Source of the DNA: Hyphomicrobiales bacterium
GTDB taxonomy: Bacteria; Pseudomonadota; Alphaproteobacteria; Rhizobiales; Xanthobacteraceae
DNA: 64,000 nucleotides
Direction of reading: 5' to 3'
Assembly: GCA_021732215.1 (NCBI GenBank)
Contig: JAKFVL010000020.1
Span: 1-64,000, forward strand
Shown here: positions 1-8,834 of the stretch, in pieces
Layout of the letters: every line of letters begins with the position of its first letter
How positions within the stretch are numbered: position 1 is the stretch's first letter
Translations under genes and position numbers: made by a program
The notes under the pieces: model-generated
Databases searched by the model: none
What the model was told of the DNA's origin: nothing
What the model saw: the letters and a program-made list of their open reading frames with translations, nothing else

Positions 1-222
1 TCAGAAACCGGAGCTAAAACCCTCCCCCCAGACCCCCCACCCGGCGGTTGACCCGGTGGGTCCACAGGAACCTCCCACGGCCGGCACCGCCAGCGCTTGA
101 GGGGGGCGCGCGGCGCCGGCCGTGGGTCCCTCCTATGGACTACCGGGACAACCGCCCCCCAACCCGCAAAGGGGGTCCCTATTGCACGCCGATATGGGGT
201 CCCGGTTCGACGCCTATTTACA
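1..222. mobile_element. Probable IS21-family element end (remnant)
   Basis: Two adjacent 24-bp imperfect direct repeats, 172-195 and 196-219, each begin GGGGTCCC and contain ACGCC, and are followed by ACA at 220-222. Multiple terminal repeats closing with CA are the known layout of IS21-family ends. The GC-rich stretch before them holds no convincing gene; one frame closes at position 51 after a proline-rich tail that could be the end of a transposase helper, but this is too short to assign. The rest of the element would lie left of the window. Confidence 0.4.
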
Positions 223-246
223 CCGCAAATCGTGTAAGAGTTTGGC

Positions 247-822
247 TTGCTGTCTATGCTCCGCGCACATATAGATGCGGCAATGGATGGACCTCGAGAT
301 CGCAACATTTTCGGGGCGTTCGCACTCATGATCAGCGACGACATCGTTCGCGCTAGTTCATCGCGGGCGCCGGAAGCTGGCCCTGCTGCCTCTGCATTGG
401 CGCTGCTCGCGCACAAGCCTGGGCTATCTATTCGTATGCTCGCGGTCGGCGTGGGCCTGTCACACGCAGGAACGGTTCGTCTCGTGGACCGGCTAGCGGC
501 CGAAGGGCTGATCGAACGCCGGGGTCATTCAACAGACGGACGCACGCGGTCTCTCTATCTCACTGAGTCAGGGAAGGTTGCGAGCGACGGCGTGCTCGCA
601 TCGCGGGACGAAGTCATCGCCGAGGGTCTTTCGATCCTCGATCCTGCCGAAGTGAAGCTCCTGTGCGATATCGCCGAACGCGTCCTCCGCGCTCGTTTGG
701 AGAACCTCGAGCACTCATATCGGATTTGTCGGCTCTGCTGCTACGATGGCTGCACCAACTGTCCAATCGACGCCGAACTGCACGAAAGAGGCGTGGATCG
801 AGAAGGCAGCGACGGCGCGTAA
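247..822 (+). CDS. MarR-family transcriptional regulator with Cys-rich tail
   Basis: Winged-helix repressor of the MarR type, about 191 residues. The central part (LSIRMLAVGVGLSHAGTVRL, then a wing around GHSTDGRTRSLYLTESG) fits the MarR DNA-binding fold. The C-terminus holds a compact cysteine cluster, CRLCCYDGCTNCPID, which could bind metal or sense thiol oxidation; that role is inferred. The start used here is TTG at 247; ATG at 256 or 283 are plausible alternatives. It sits alone at the left of the oxidative-stress island, convergent with the ZIP transporter gene. Its target is unknown; the palindromic operators at 3556-3610 are one candidate. Confidence 0.8.
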   Translation: MLSMLRAHIDAAMDGPRDRNIFGAFALMISDDIVRASSSRAPEAGPAASALALLAHKPGLSIRMLAVGVGLSHAGTVRLVDRLAAEGLIERRGHSTDGRTRSLYLTESGKVASDGVLASRDEVIAEGLSILDPAEVKLLCDIAERVLRARLENLEHSYRICRLCCYDGCTNCPIDAELHERGVDREGSDGA

Positions 823-844
823 CCAGCTTGTTGACGTGGCGGCG

Positions 845-1603
845 TCAGTGCTGCGCGATCAAATAAGCTGCGAGGAAGCCCACAACGGTTATGAAACCGA
901 TGAACGGAGGCGCCTTTTCGAAGGCTTCTGGAATCATTGCCTCAGCCAGCATCGCGATGACCGCGCCCGCAGCGAAGGAAAGAATTGCGGGAGCTTGCGT
1001 ATCGGCCGAACCAAAAAGCAGATTGCCCAAAGCTGCTGAAATGCCCACGAGAAGTGGGATGCCGATCCAGATCGTGAAGATGTAGCGTCGAGATCGCCCG
1101 GCGACTTTCATACCCGATGTACTCGACAGACCCTGCGGCACGTTTGCGAGAAAGAATCCAGCGATCACCGCAACGCTGATCGCGCCGCCGTTCGCGACCG
1201 ACATCCCGATCACCATCGCTTCCGGGATGCCGTCAAGGACGCTGCCGAGCGCGATCGCAGCGCCGCTCCCGTGCTGCTCGCCCTCACGCGGCTGCTCGGT
1301 GCATTCACCGCATCGCTTGCGATTCTTCGCGCCACGCCGAGACAGGTAGAAATTGGCTCCGCTGAAGATCGCAGCGCCGGCAAGCAGCGCGATGACCGCT
1401 GTGGGCCCGAGATCGTCCGAGACCCGTTCTCCAATGAGCTCGGTGGCTACAACTGCTATCAGAACACCGCCGCCAAAGCCCATGACGGCTGAAATCATGC
1501 GGTGAGTGAGCTTGCCAAAGAGGGCATCCGCGACGATCGCGCCGACAAGCAGCCCACTGCCTGACAGCAATCCCCACAGGCCCGCGATCACGTACTCAGG
1601 CAT
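845..1603 (-). CDS. ZIP-family metal transporter
   Basis: Integral membrane protein of about 252 residues with roughly eight hydrophobic segments and the ZIP layout. A His/Glu-containing helix (LGSVLDGIPEAMVIGMS) corresponds to the metal-binding transmembrane helix IV, and a second conserved region follows (FFLANVPQGLSST). The loop before it contains a Cys/His-rich stretch (RCGECTEQPREGEQHG) that may bind metal. It probably imports or moves Zn2+ or another divalent cation across the inner membrane. The ATG at 1603 is preferred over the upstream one at 1621. It shares strand with the msrA gene that follows on its upstream side. Confidence 0.82.
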   Translation of the reverse strand: MPEYVIAGLWGLLSGSGLLVGAIVADALFGKLTHRMISAVMGFGGGVLIAVVATELIGERVSDDLGPTAVIALLAGAAIFSGANFYLSRRGAKNRKRCGECTEQPREGEQHGSGAAIALGSVLDGIPEAMVIGMSVANGGAISVAVIAGFFLANVPQGLSSTSGMKVAGRSRRYIFTIWIGIPLLVGISAALGNLLFGSADTQAPAILSFAAGAVIAMLAEAMIPEAFEKAPPFIGFITVVGFLAAYLIAQH

Positions 1604-1669
1604 CACGACCTCGCTTCGCATCGCGAGACGCGAAGCCGAACATGAGACAAAGCCGCGCCAGTTTGGAAC

Positions 1670-2215
1670 TCATCGATCTGACCTGTCCAAGCGCCAATTC
1701 GCTCGCTCGAAATGGCAGCTATAACCCTGGGGATTCCGGGCGAGATAGAGTTGGTGCTCAGCTTCCGCCTCCCAGAACGGCTCCTCCGGGTTGATTTCGG
1801 ATACCACCGGGCCAGGCCAGCGGCCTGACGCTTCGATCTCGGCGATCGTTTTTAAGGCCACGTCCATTTGGGCCTGCGACGTGTAAAAGATCGCCGAACG
1901 ATAGCTTGGACCGACGTCGCTACCTTGCTGCTCGTAAGTTGTCGGGTCGTGGATCTGGAAGAAATATTCCAGGATCTTGCGATAGCTCGTCACCGCCGGA
2001 TCAAATGTGATCTCAACCGCTTCCGCATGGCCATGATGACGAGCATATGTAGGGTCAGGCATCTCTCCGCCTATGTAGCCAACGCGCGTGCCTACGACCC
2101 CCCTGGCTCGCCGAAACAAATCCTCCAAGCCCCAGAAACACCCACCAGCAAGGATTGCGCGTTCTCGACGCATGGTTTCGCTAACTGATTGACCGTGACT
2201 TTTTGCGGAAGTCAC
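1670..2215 (-). CDS. msrA: Peptide-methionine (S)-S-oxide reductase MsrA (copy 1)
   Basis: Reduces the S-epimer of methionine sulfoxide in proteins, using thioredoxin-type reductant. The signature GGCFWG with the catalytic Cys is near residue 26, followed by the family blocks [24 protein letters not shown] and EAEHQLYL. Length (181 aa) is normal. The GTG start at 2215 lies two bases after the stop of the upstream hydrolase-OsmC gene and has a GGAG-type ribosome site inside that gene's end, so the two are co-transcribed and probably translationally coupled. Alternative start: ATG at 2173. This is one of three msrA-type genes in the island. Confidence 0.93.
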   Translation of the reverse strand: MTSAKSHGQSVSETMRRERAILAGGCFWGLEDLFRRARGVVGTRVGYIGGEMPDPTYARHHGHAEAVEITFDPAVTSYRKILEYFFQIHDPTTYEQQGSDVGPSYRSAIFYTSQAQMDVALKTIAEIEASGRWPGPVVSEINPEEPFWEAEAEHQLYLARNPQGYSCHFERANWRLDRSDR

Positions 2216-2217
2216 GA

Positions 2218-3447
2218 TTACGGCTCCACCTTCGTGGGCGTGATGAATGCTAATCCGTCTATCAACTCGGTTTGCACATCCGACCCTCGGAGGAGCGTCA
2301 AGTCCACCGGACAGCGATCAGCAATCTCAAGTATCCGCGCACGCTGCTCATCACTCAACGGCCCCTCCAGAACGACCGTCCGTTTGAAGCGATCGGGGGG
2401 CATCATATCTGCCACTTTCATGTGCTCGACGGTCGTGCTCGCGCGCTCAAGCGGAAATCCCTTGCGGTTCGCGTAAAGTCGCATCGTCATGACGGTGCAG
2501 GCCGCTAGACCGGCTGACACCAATTCATAAGGGGACAATCCGCTGCCAAGTCCGCCGACCGACGGCGGCTCGTCCGCAAACAAAGTGTGCTCGCCGCTGC
2601 GCACCGTAAGCTGGAACTTTCCGGCTAGCGTCTCCGTGGCGCTCACGCCCTTCGCCGCTTCAACTTGCGGGAGGTCGTCCACGAGTGGCGGAAGAAAGCG
2701 GTTGGCCCAGGCAGCGACCATAGCGGCAGCGTAGTTCGCGTCGCCTGCATCGCTGAGGAGGTGATCCGCCGTATCAAGCGATATGAAGCTCTTTGGGTGG
2801 CGCGAGGAGACGAAGATGCGCGACGCATGGTTGATCCCAACCACCTGATCGACCGGGGAGTGCATAACCAGCACCGGACGTCGTAGTGAGTTGATGGCCG
2901 TCTCCACATCGATTGCTTGCAAAGACTCGATGAAGCTACGACTGATCACGAATGATCGACCGGCGATTTCGACCGAGGCTTCCCCGTCTTCCCTGATGGC
3001 GTCGAGGTCATCTTGCTTAAAGATGCTCAGGATATGGTGCAGGTCCGCCGGCGCACCGATCGTTGCCACCGCAGCGACATCTGGTAGCTCTGACGCGGCT
3101 ACGATTGCTGCAAGGCCGCCAAGACTATGCCCGATAAGAAGAGAGGGGGTCTTACCGGCGGCCTTCATCGCCTTTGCGCCTGACCTGATATCCTGAACGT
3201 CCGAGGCGAAGTTCAAAGCATCGGCGGTCGGCTCGCCGATCCCAGCGCCGGCAAAGTCAAATCTCAAGACGCCGATGCCCGCGCGCGACAACGCGCGCGA
3301 TATGTGAACTGCGGCACGGTTGTCTTTTCCGCAGGTGAAGCAATGGGCGAAAATCGCCCAGCCGCGAGGTGTTCCCTCCGGGGGTTCTAGCCGCCCGGAA
3401 ATCCGTGAACCTGCCGCGTTGAGAAACGTGAACGCAGTGCCTGCCAT
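2218..3447 (-). CDS. Alpha/beta-hydrolase fused to OsmC/Ohr-type peroxiredoxin
   Basis: Two-domain protein of about 409 residues. The N-terminal half is an alpha/beta hydrolase with nucleophile elbow GHSLGG, an acid region around HSPVDQVVG and a late His (TADHLLS). The C-terminal half, from about residue 280, is OsmC-like: [19 protein letters not shown] carries the peroxidatic Cys and [10 protein letters not shown] the resolving Cys, the pair used to reduce organic hydroperoxides. The start at 3447 is chosen because GGGAGG lies eight bases upstream; a longer form from 3537 lacks such a site. It is first in an operon with msrA and is preceded by two palindromes at 3556-3610 and a TATAAT-like element between them. 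Confidence 0.88.
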   Translation of the reverse strand: MAGTAFTFLNAAGSRISGRLEPPEGTPRGWAIFAHCFTCGKDNRAAVHISRALSRAGIGVLRFDFAGAGIGEPTADALNFASDVQDIRSGAKAMKAAGKTPSLLIGHSLGGLAAIVAASELPDVAAVATIGAPADLHHILSIFKQDDLDAIREDGEASVEIAGRSFVISRSFIESLQAIDVETAINSLRRPVLVMHSPVDQVVGINHASRIFVSSRHPKSFISLDTADHLLSDAGDANYAAAMVAAWANRFLPPLVDDLPQVEAAKGVSATETLAGKFQLTVRSGEHTLFADEPPSVGGLGSGLSPYELVSAGLAACTVMTMRLYANRKGFPLERASTTVEHMKVADMMPPDRFKRTVVLEGPLSDEQRARILEIADRCPVDLTLLRGSDVQTELIDGLAFITPTKVEP

Positions 3448-3555
3448 GTCTTCGAGCCTCCCACACGCCGCGGTGCGAGCGTGCCAGCGCGCAAACTCGG
3501 CCGAACCGATCGACATATTCGCGACCAAACCCAGCACCGCAGGACATCTCTTTTA

Positions 3556-3610
3556 TATGCGTGGCGCATATAGACAAGCCCCTCGGTCATGATTATATGC
3601 GTCGCGCATA
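3556..3610. promoter_or_regulatory. Twin palindromic operators, TATGCG-N3-CGCATA
   Basis: Two 15-bp perfect-arm palindromes, TATGCGTGGCGCATA (3556-3570) and TATGCGTCGCGCATA (3596-3610), lie exactly 40 bp apart, about four helical turns. They sit between the hydrolase-OsmC gene (minus) and the LysR gene (plus). Reading the minus strand, TATAAT and TATAAA elements abut the palindromes, so a bound repressor would cover the promoter of the hydrolase-OsmC/msrA operon. The cognate protein is not known; the island MarR protein is a guess. Confidence 0.7.
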
Positions 3611-3680
3611 CTTCTGTAGGGCGTCCGCGGGGGACGTTCAGTCAGCGGTAGCATCTGTCAGGCGCACGGGCCGAAGGGCT

Positions 3681-4556
3681 ATGGAACTCAATCAGGTCAG
3701 CTATTTCATCAACTTGGCCGAGACGCTGAATTTCACGGCAGCTGCTCGTCTTAGTGGTGTCTCCCAACCAAGCCTGACCCGCGCGATCCGCCGCCTGGAG
3801 GAAGAACTTGGTGGACCGCTGATTTATCGTGACGGGAAGAACAGCAGGCTCACCGGCCTCGGTCAGGATGTCGAACTCGAGTTCCGCCGCATGCTGGTCG
3901 CGATGAAAAGCGTAAGGCATCACTCGGAAAACTGGGCCATGGGACGACACCGCGTTCTCGATGTCGCGGTCGCTCCGACGGTCGGCCCAAAGGCTTTCAC
4001 GACATTTTTCGACAGCGCCTTGGAAGAGGTTCCGTCAATCGAGATCAAACTGCATTCGCTACAGTCGAGCGAAGACACGTCGGAGGTGCTCTCAGGTAAG
4101 TACCATGCTTGCATCCTACCCCGCGAATCGAGACCGGACCGCAAGCTCGATGTCCGGCCCCTGTTCAAGGAACGGTTCGTGCTGGGCTGCTCCGTCAATC
4201 ACCCTTTAGCGGAGACCGACACCGTTCGCGGCGAAGACCTCCTGGCCTTCCCGTTCGTGGATCGGCTGAAATGCGAGTTCCGCGATCAGATCCTCGATCA
4301 CTTCGCTCGGCGGGAGGTGCTCGTCCGCCCTCGTTTTCGCTCAGATCGAGATGATTGGGTCCAGCGTGTCGTCGCTGAAGGGCGGGGGATTTGCATTCCG
4401 CCTGAACGATCGGCTGCCGCGCCTGGCTTGGTAACCAGACCGATTGAGGGTTTCGCCCTGGAACGTGAGGTGGTGATCGCGACCGTTTCAGGGTCCACGG
4501 CGCCGGTCGAGATACGGAAAATTGCACAACTCGCAGCGCGTTACGAGTGGAGTTGA
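3681..4556 (+). CDS. LysR-family transcriptional regulator
   Basis: LTTR of about 291 residues. The N-terminal winged HTH is clear (MELNQVSYFINLAETLNFTA, then SQPSLTRAIRRLEEELGGPL), followed by a periplasmic-binding-like effector domain. ATG at 3681 gives the canonical LysR N-terminus; a longer in-frame extension from 3561 runs through the operators and is unlikely. It is divergent from the hydrolase-OsmC/msrA operon and directly upstream of msrB-msrA. The shared island promoter element begins only 24 bp after its stop codon, making this the best candidate for the regulator of the four-promoter regulon. HypT, the hypochlorite-responsive LysR of E. coli that supports methionine repair, is a functional analogy only. 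Confidence 0.88.
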   Translation: MELNQVSYFINLAETLNFTAAARLSGVSQPSLTRAIRRLEEELGGPLIYRDGKNSRLTGLGQDVELEFRRMLVAMKSVRHHSENWAMGRHRVLDVAVAPTVGPKAFTTFFDSALEEVPSIEIKLHSLQSSEDTSEVLSGKYHACILPRESRPDRKLDVRPLFKERFVLGCSVNHPLAETDTVRGEDLLAFPFVDRLKCEFRDQILDHFARREVLVRPRFRSDRDDWVQRVVAEGRGICIPPERSAAAPGLVTRPIEGFALEREVVIATVSGSTAPVEIRKIAQLAARYEWS

Positions 4557-4580
4557 CCTCGCAAGCAAAGTGCACGGGCG

Positions 4581-4640
4581 GTATCAAAACTATACACACG
4601 ACGTATTGGATAAAAACTGGAGCCGCTGCGATAGTTGAGG
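4581..4640 (+). promoter_or_regulatory. Island stress promoter, copy A (upstream of msrB)
   Basis: Composite element: box GTATCAAAACTAT at 4581-4593, 11 bp, ATTGG at 4605-4609, then a -10-like GATAGT at 4630-4635. TTGGAT at 4606-4611 can serve as a -35 with an 18-bp spacer, which places the AAACTAT box just upstream of the -35, as expected for a LysR-type activator site. The predicted leader to the msrB ATG is about 65 bases. Three other copies occur at 11516-11571, 12558-12614 and 19390-19418. Confidence 0.65.
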
Positions 4641-4705
4641 CGACCACCGCAAAGATAAACTGAACGTAGTGTGCCTGGACCTCTAACTAAGTATTGGAGA
4701 CCATC

Positions 4706-5149
4706 ATGAAGTTTGAGAAATCAAAGGAAGCAATTGAGCGCCTGACGCCGGAACAGCGCCGGGTCACCCAGCAGGACGGCACCGAGCGGCCCTTCACCGG
4801 CGAGTACAACGATAACAAGGAGGCGGGCATCTACGTCGACGTCGTATCCGGTGAGCCGTTGTTCGCGTCGACGGACAAGTTCGAGTCGGGCACCGGCTGG
4901 CCGAGTTTCACCAAGCCGATCGTCCCGGCGCACGTCAACGAGGTTCGAGACAGCTCGCATGGGATGGTACGGACTGAAGTTCGCTCAGTACACGGCGACA
5001 GCCATCTCGGTCACGTGTTTCCGGATGGTCCGTCCGACCGCGGCGGCCTGCGCTACTGCATCAACTCAGCAGCGCTTCGCTTCATCCCACGCGATGAGAT
5101 GGAAGCCGCGGGCTACGGTGAATATCTCGATCAAGTAGAGGAGGCCTAA
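4706..5149 (+). CDS. msrB: Peptide-methionine (R)-S-oxide reductase MsrB
   Basis: Reduces the R-epimer of protein-bound methionine sulfoxide, complementing MsrA. Family blocks are in order: [54 protein letters not shown] and [11 protein letters not shown], the last with the catalytic Cys near residue 124. The zinc-binding CxxC pairs of some MsrB proteins are absent, so this is the zinc-free form. ATG at 4706 is used; the TTG at 4694 lacks support. It is the first gene of an msrB-msrA pair, with the next start two bases after its stop. Confidence 0.95.
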   Translation: MKFEKSKEAIERLTPEQRRVTQQDGTERPFTGEYNDNKEAGIYVDVVSGEPLFASTDKFESGTGWPSFTKPIVPAHVNEVRDSSHGMVRTEVRSVHGDSHLGHVFPDGPSDRGGLRYCINSAALRFIPRDEMEAAGYGEYLDQVEEA

Positions 5150-5150
5150 C

Positions 5151-5690
5151 ATGCAGCAGCGCGCTGTTCTCGCAGGCGGGTGCTTCTGGGGTATGCAGGA
5201 TCTGATCCGCAAGCAGCCCGGAATCGTCTCGACCCGCGTGGGTTACACCGGTGGCGACGTGCCAAACGCCACCTATCGCAATCATGGCACGCATGCCGAA
5301 GGGATCGAAATCATCTTCGACCCCGAGGTGACGAACTATCGCAACATCCTGGAGTATTTTTTCCAGATCCACGATCCGACCACGAAGAACCGTCAGGGCA
5401 ATGACCGCGGACTCTCATACCGGTCGGGCATCTACTACGTCGACGACGAACAAAAGCGCGTCGCAGAAGACACGATCGCTGATGTTGACGCATCCGGACT
5501 GTGGGACGGCAAGGTGGTCACCGAAGTCGAACCCGTTGGGGATTTCTGGGAAGCAGAGCCAGAGCACCAGGATTATCTGGAGAAGCGGCCGGGTGGCTAC
5601 ACCTGCCATTTCCCTCGCGCAAACTGGGTGCTCCCCAAACGTAATGACGCTGGCGACACTCAGCGCACCGCCGGAGAGGCAGCGGAATAG
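5151..5690 (+). CDS. msrA: Peptide-methionine (S)-S-oxide reductase MsrA (copy 2)
   Basis: MsrA of 179 residues with the catalytic GGCFWG near residue 10 and the usual blocks [24 protein letters not shown] and [20 protein letters not shown] lies just upstream of the ATG, inside the end of msrB, so the pair is coupled. Together the two genes repair both sulfoxide epimers under promoter copy A. The C-terminal 20 residues are a charged extension without conserved motifs. It is clearly similar to the minus-strand copy at 1670-2215 but not identical, so the two are paralogues rather than a recent duplication. Confidence 0.95.
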   Translation: MQQRAVLAGGCFWGMQDLIRKQPGIVSTRVGYTGGDVPNATYRNHGTHAEGIEIIFDPEVTNYRNILEYFFQIHDPTTKNRQGNDRGLSYRSGIYYVDDEQKRVAEDTIADVDASGLWDGKVVTEVEPVGDFWEAEPEHQDYLEKRPGGYTCHFPRANWVLPKRNDAGDTQRTAGEAAE

Positions 5691-5822
5691 CTGCAACGGC
5701 CAGCGCGGCTAAGCCCCTGGATCGTAAGCATCGGGACCGCATCGACCAGCGATGCGGTCCCCGAGCCAGCCAATCAGGCGGTCACGCTTCTTCGCTGAAA
5801 TCACGTTGTGGGATCGCCCAGC

Positions 5823-6527
5823 ATGCCAGACCTTTCATCGTTTCCGATCACTCAGCGCTGGCCCGCCTCCAACACTGATCTGTTGCAGCTCTATGCGGCT
5901 CCGACGCCAAACGGCGTCAAGGTCTCCATCATGCTGGAGGAGACCGGCCTCCCATACGAGCCGCACTTCATCGACATCAGCCGGAATGAGACCAAAGACC
6001 CGGCTTTCGTGTCTCTAAATCCCAACGGCCGCATACCCGCGATCATTGACCCATCCGGTCCGGACGGTGAGCCGCTCGGTCTTTGGGAATCCGGTGCGAT
6101 CCTCGTCTATCTTGCCGAGAAGACCGGCCAACTGATCCCAGCGGCGGCAGCCAGGCGTTACGAAGCGCTCAGTTGGGTATTTTTCCAAATGTCGGCGATC
6201 GGCCCGATGTTCGGTCAACTGGGTTTCTTCCTGCGTTGGGGCGGCAAGGACTATGAGGACAAGCGGCCTCAGCAGCGGTTCGCCGACGAGTCCAAGCGCC
6301 TCCTGGGGGTGTTGGATCGCCAGCTCGAAGGGCGCAACTGGATCGTCGAGGACTACTCCGTCGCCGACATTGCGACGCTCGGCTGGGTCAATGCCCTGGT
6401 CGGCAGCTATGACGCCGGCGACCTGCTGCGCCTTGACGATCACCGGAACGTCCGAGCGTGGCTAGACCGCGGCCTTGCTCGGCCAGCTGTGCAGCGGGGC
6501 CTGCTCATCCCGGCGAGGCCGGCATGA
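5823..6527 (+). CDS. Glutathione S-transferase family protein
   Basis: About 234 residues with an N-terminal thioredoxin-like GST domain (LLQLYAAPTPNGVKVSIMLE, then NPNGRIPAI and the glutathione-contacting LWESGAILVYLAEK) and an all-helical C-terminal domain ending in VRAWLDRGLARPAVQRGL. The TPNG motif and overall pattern resemble the nu-class YfcG/YghU group, which act as disulfide-bond reductases or peroxidases on glutathione; the exact class is inferred. ATG at 5823 is preferred to GTG at 5808. Its stop overlaps the corA ATG (ATGA), indicating one transcript. Confidence 0.88.
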   Translation: MPDLSSFPITQRWPASNTDLLQLYAAPTPNGVKVSIMLEETGLPYEPHFIDISRNETKDPAFVSLNPNGRIPAIIDPSGPDGEPLGLWESGAILVYLAEKTGQLIPAAAARRYEALSWVFFQMSAIGPMFGQLGFFLRWGGKDYEDKRPQQRFADESKRLLGVLDRQLEGRNWIVEDYSVADIATLGWVNALVGSYDAGDLLRLDDHRNVRAWLDRGLARPAVQRGLLIPARPA

Positions 6528-7489
6528 GCGTCATCGCCGCGTATTACTACAACGAGGGTCGGCGGATCCGCGAAGTCGCGATCGACGAGCGCGTCGAGCT
6601 CGACAAGAGCCGTTCGGGCTTCTGCTGGATTGGGCTCAGCGAGCCGTCAATAGGCGAACTGAAGACGCTTCAGGCGACCTACAATCTGCATCCATTGGCG
6701 ATCGACAACGCGATGCACCCGATGTGCCCGCCGAAGCTCGAAGTTTACAATGGCGAGCTTTACGTCGTCGCCCAGACGGCCGAGCTGGTTGGAGATCGCA
6801 TACGCTACGGCAAAACGATGTTCACTGGCCATAACCACCTCATCACCGTGCGCCACGGCAACGCCGGGGCATTGGGCAATCTTCGAGAGCAACTGGAGGG
6901 CTCGCCCGCCCAGTTCGGAAAGGGCGTCGATTACGTCCTTCACGCGATCCTGCACCGGATCGTAGATCAGTATCTTCCCATCTTCGAAATGATCGAAGAT
7001 GACGTTCTCGAGATGGAGAGGCGGTCGCTCGACGATTTCCTCGGGCGAGAGGAAGTCGCCCGCATCTTCGGCTTACGATGCGAGCTAACGCGCTTTCAGC
7101 GTACGCTCGGCGCTATGGCGGAGCTGGTGCGCAAGCTCGTGCGCGGACACTTTCCATGCATCAGCGCTGAAGTTCGCCCCTACTTCAACGACGTCGCGGA
7201 CCATGTCGATCGCGTTCAGTCCATGGTCGACGGCCTCCTCCAGGTGTTGTCCACTGTTTTCGAATTCAGCAGCCTGCTGGAAGCGCAGAGAACAGGTGTC
7301 ATCACGCGCCAACTCGCGGCCTGGGCGGCCATCCTTGCGGTCCCGACGGCCATAGCGGGGATATACGGGATGAACTTCAGGAACATGCCTGAGCTGGATA
7401 CAGCCTACGGCTACTTCGTCGTGCTCGGACTGATGTTGACGTTCTGCCTGTTCCTGTTCGTGCGCTTCAAGCGAGCAAAATGGCTATGA
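6524..7489 (+). CDS. corA: CorA-family magnesium/divalent cation transporter
   Basis: About 321 residues: a long cytoplasmic N-terminal domain with helical stalk and two C-terminal transmembrane helices. The signature YGMN (in IAGIYGMNFRNMPELD) follows the first membrane helix, as in all CorA channels. The ATG at 6524 overlaps the GST stop by four bases, so translation is coupled. It likely carries Mg2+, Co2+ or Ni2+ into the cell. Why it sits with redox repair genes is unknown; support of metal homeostasis under oxidant stress is a guess. Confidence 0.92.
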   Translation: MSVIAAYYYNEGRRIREVAIDERVELDKSRSGFCWIGLSEPSIGELKTLQATYNLHPLAIDNAMHPMCPPKLEVYNGELYVVAQTAELVGDRIRYGKTMFTGHNHLITVRHGNAGALGNLREQLEGSPAQFGKGVDYVLHAILHRIVDQYLPIFEMIEDDVLEMERRSLDDFLGREEVARIFGLRCELTRFQRTLGAMAELVRKLVRGHFPCISAEVRPYFNDVADHVDRVQSMVDGLLQVLSTVFEFSSLLEAQRTGVITRQLAAWAAILAVPTAIAGIYGMNFRNMPELDTAYGYFVVLGLMLTFCLFLFVRFKRAKWL

Positions 7490-7583
7490 CGGAAGCCCAC
7501 GCTTCGCGCGCTGATTGGTCGATGCGCCATTGCGTGCTCTCCGCCCTGGCGCGATCCTTCCAATGCGAATTCGAGGTGCGTTT

Positions 7584-8156
7584 ATGCCGACCCAAGTGAC
7601 AGACGTTCTGGATGCCGTGCAGTCCTTCGTGGCGAAAGGCTATGACCGAGAATATCGCGTGAAGGACGGCGCTCTCGTCGATCTCGAACTCGGATCAACG
7701 CTCGATCCATGCAGCATTCGCGTCGACGCAGCATTGCGTCTCGAAAGCGGGGACGGGGCCGAAGACGCGTCCAACATTTACGCCATCACCGATCCGGCGA
7801 CCGAGCACAAAGGCCTGCTGATCGATGCGTTCGACGTATTTGACGAGATATGTCACCGCGACCTGTCTGAACGGCTTATCGAGCACCGCGAGACAGCCCC
7901 GGCTGGCGACGAGGACGTCCCGAGCAAGCATGGGCTGCGCAAGGTCTATAAAAGCGAGTTCGATCGCGATCCGGAGCGCTACGTGTTGAGAGAGGGCTTT
8001 CCGGACTTTCCAGCGTGTCCGTTCGGGGGCGCATTCAGCATCCTCGGCTTCGATACTGCAGAACAGTCCTACGTTTGGCTCGTCACGAGCATCATTCGGG
8101 ACCCTCGGCTAATCAGAATTCCCTACCAGGGCGAAGACGTCATTAGCGACGAATGA
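7584..8156 (+). CDS. Conserved hypothetical protein, two-part
   Basis: About 190 residues, no signal peptide or membrane segment. The first half (MPTQVTDVLDAVQSFVAKGY onward, to about residue 100) looks like a small acidic alpha/beta domain seen as a stand-alone protein in rhizobia. The second half (KHGLRKVYKSEFDRDPERY, then FPDFPACPFGGAFSILGF) looks like a separate module. No catalytic motif is recognised. ATG at 7584 is chosen because GAGGTG precedes it closely; the longer frame from 7515 is not needed. It lies between corA and the GreA-like gene on the same strand. Confidence 0.6.
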   Translation: MPTQVTDVLDAVQSFVAKGYDREYRVKDGALVDLELGSTLDPCSIRVDAALRLESGDGAEDASNIYAITDPATEHKGLLIDAFDVFDEICHRDLSERLIEHRETAPAGDEDVPSKHGLRKVYKSEFDRDPERYVLREGFPDFPACPFGGAFSILGFDTAEQSYVWLVTSIIRDPRLIRIPYQGEDVISDE

Positions 8157-8240
8157 CTCGTTCGCTGTTCGCGGAGACCGCTTCTCGAGCAATCGCCCAG
8201 GATGTGCGTCGGCTCCAAATCACGAAGTAACGAGGACAAG

Positions 8241-8690
8241 ATGGACTGGAACAAAGACCACATTCGGGAGACCATGCTGTCGCTTGAGACGGCCGCACTA
8301 CACAGCGCTCGAGACAACTATCTCGATTACGTTTCCACCGCGCGCCTCGATCGGAGCGAGCCGATAGAGAACGACGAGCAGGCGCAAGCCGAGGTCGCAA
8401 GCGATTTCGCTGAAGCGCTCGACGACACTCTCGATGATTATGCGGATAAGCTCGACAAGCTGCGTGCGATCGATTTCGGGCCGAAGTCAGCCGTTGCGGA
8501 GGGCGCCGTCATCAAGCTGTCCGGCAAGTACTTCGTGATCGCAGTGTCGACGAGTAGGTTTACCTGTCATGGGCGTGAGCTCATGGGTATTTCCACGATG
8601 GCCCCGATCTTCGAGGCGATCGAGGGTGCGCGGGCGGGTGAAACCGTGCAGTTCAACGGCCGGGACCTCACCGTTGAGGCCGTTGCCTAG
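8241..8690 (+). CDS. Small protein with GreA/GreB C-terminal-like domain
   Basis: About 149 residues. The N-terminal half is acidic and helical with many Asp/Glu (SEPIENDEQAQAEVASDFAE), reminiscent of a coiled coil. The C-terminal half has a pattern like the FKBP-like C-terminal domain of transcription elongation factors: GAVIKLSGKYFVIAVSTS, then SPIFEAIEG-type spacing (MAPIFEAIEGARAGETVQF) and a final short strand. It could modulate RNA polymerase secondary channel access, but this is inferred from pattern only. ATG at 8241 follows GAGGACA. Confidence 0.6.
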   Translation: MDWNKDHIRETMLSLETAALHSARDNYLDYVSTARLDRSEPIENDEQAQAEVASDFAEALDDTLDDYADKLDKLRAIDFGPKSAVAEGAVIKLSGKYFVIAVSTSRFTCHGRELMGISTMAPIFEAIEGARAGETVQFNGRDLTVEAVA

Positions 8691-8834
8691 GCGAGGACCC
8701 GCCGTGCTGCATTATGCAGCCCCACAGAAATTCAATCCGGATCTTAGGCGGCCGCGGCCCAGCGGTTGGCACACACAACATCTGGGGGGTGAGGCTGCGG
8801 ACAGATAGCGTCAAAAGCCTTGCCGACCCAACGG

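Noticed and set aside
254-275. Third TATGC...CATA operator at the MarR start
   Set aside because: Spacing and arms do not match the TATGCG-N3-CGCATA consensus; only weak resemblance.
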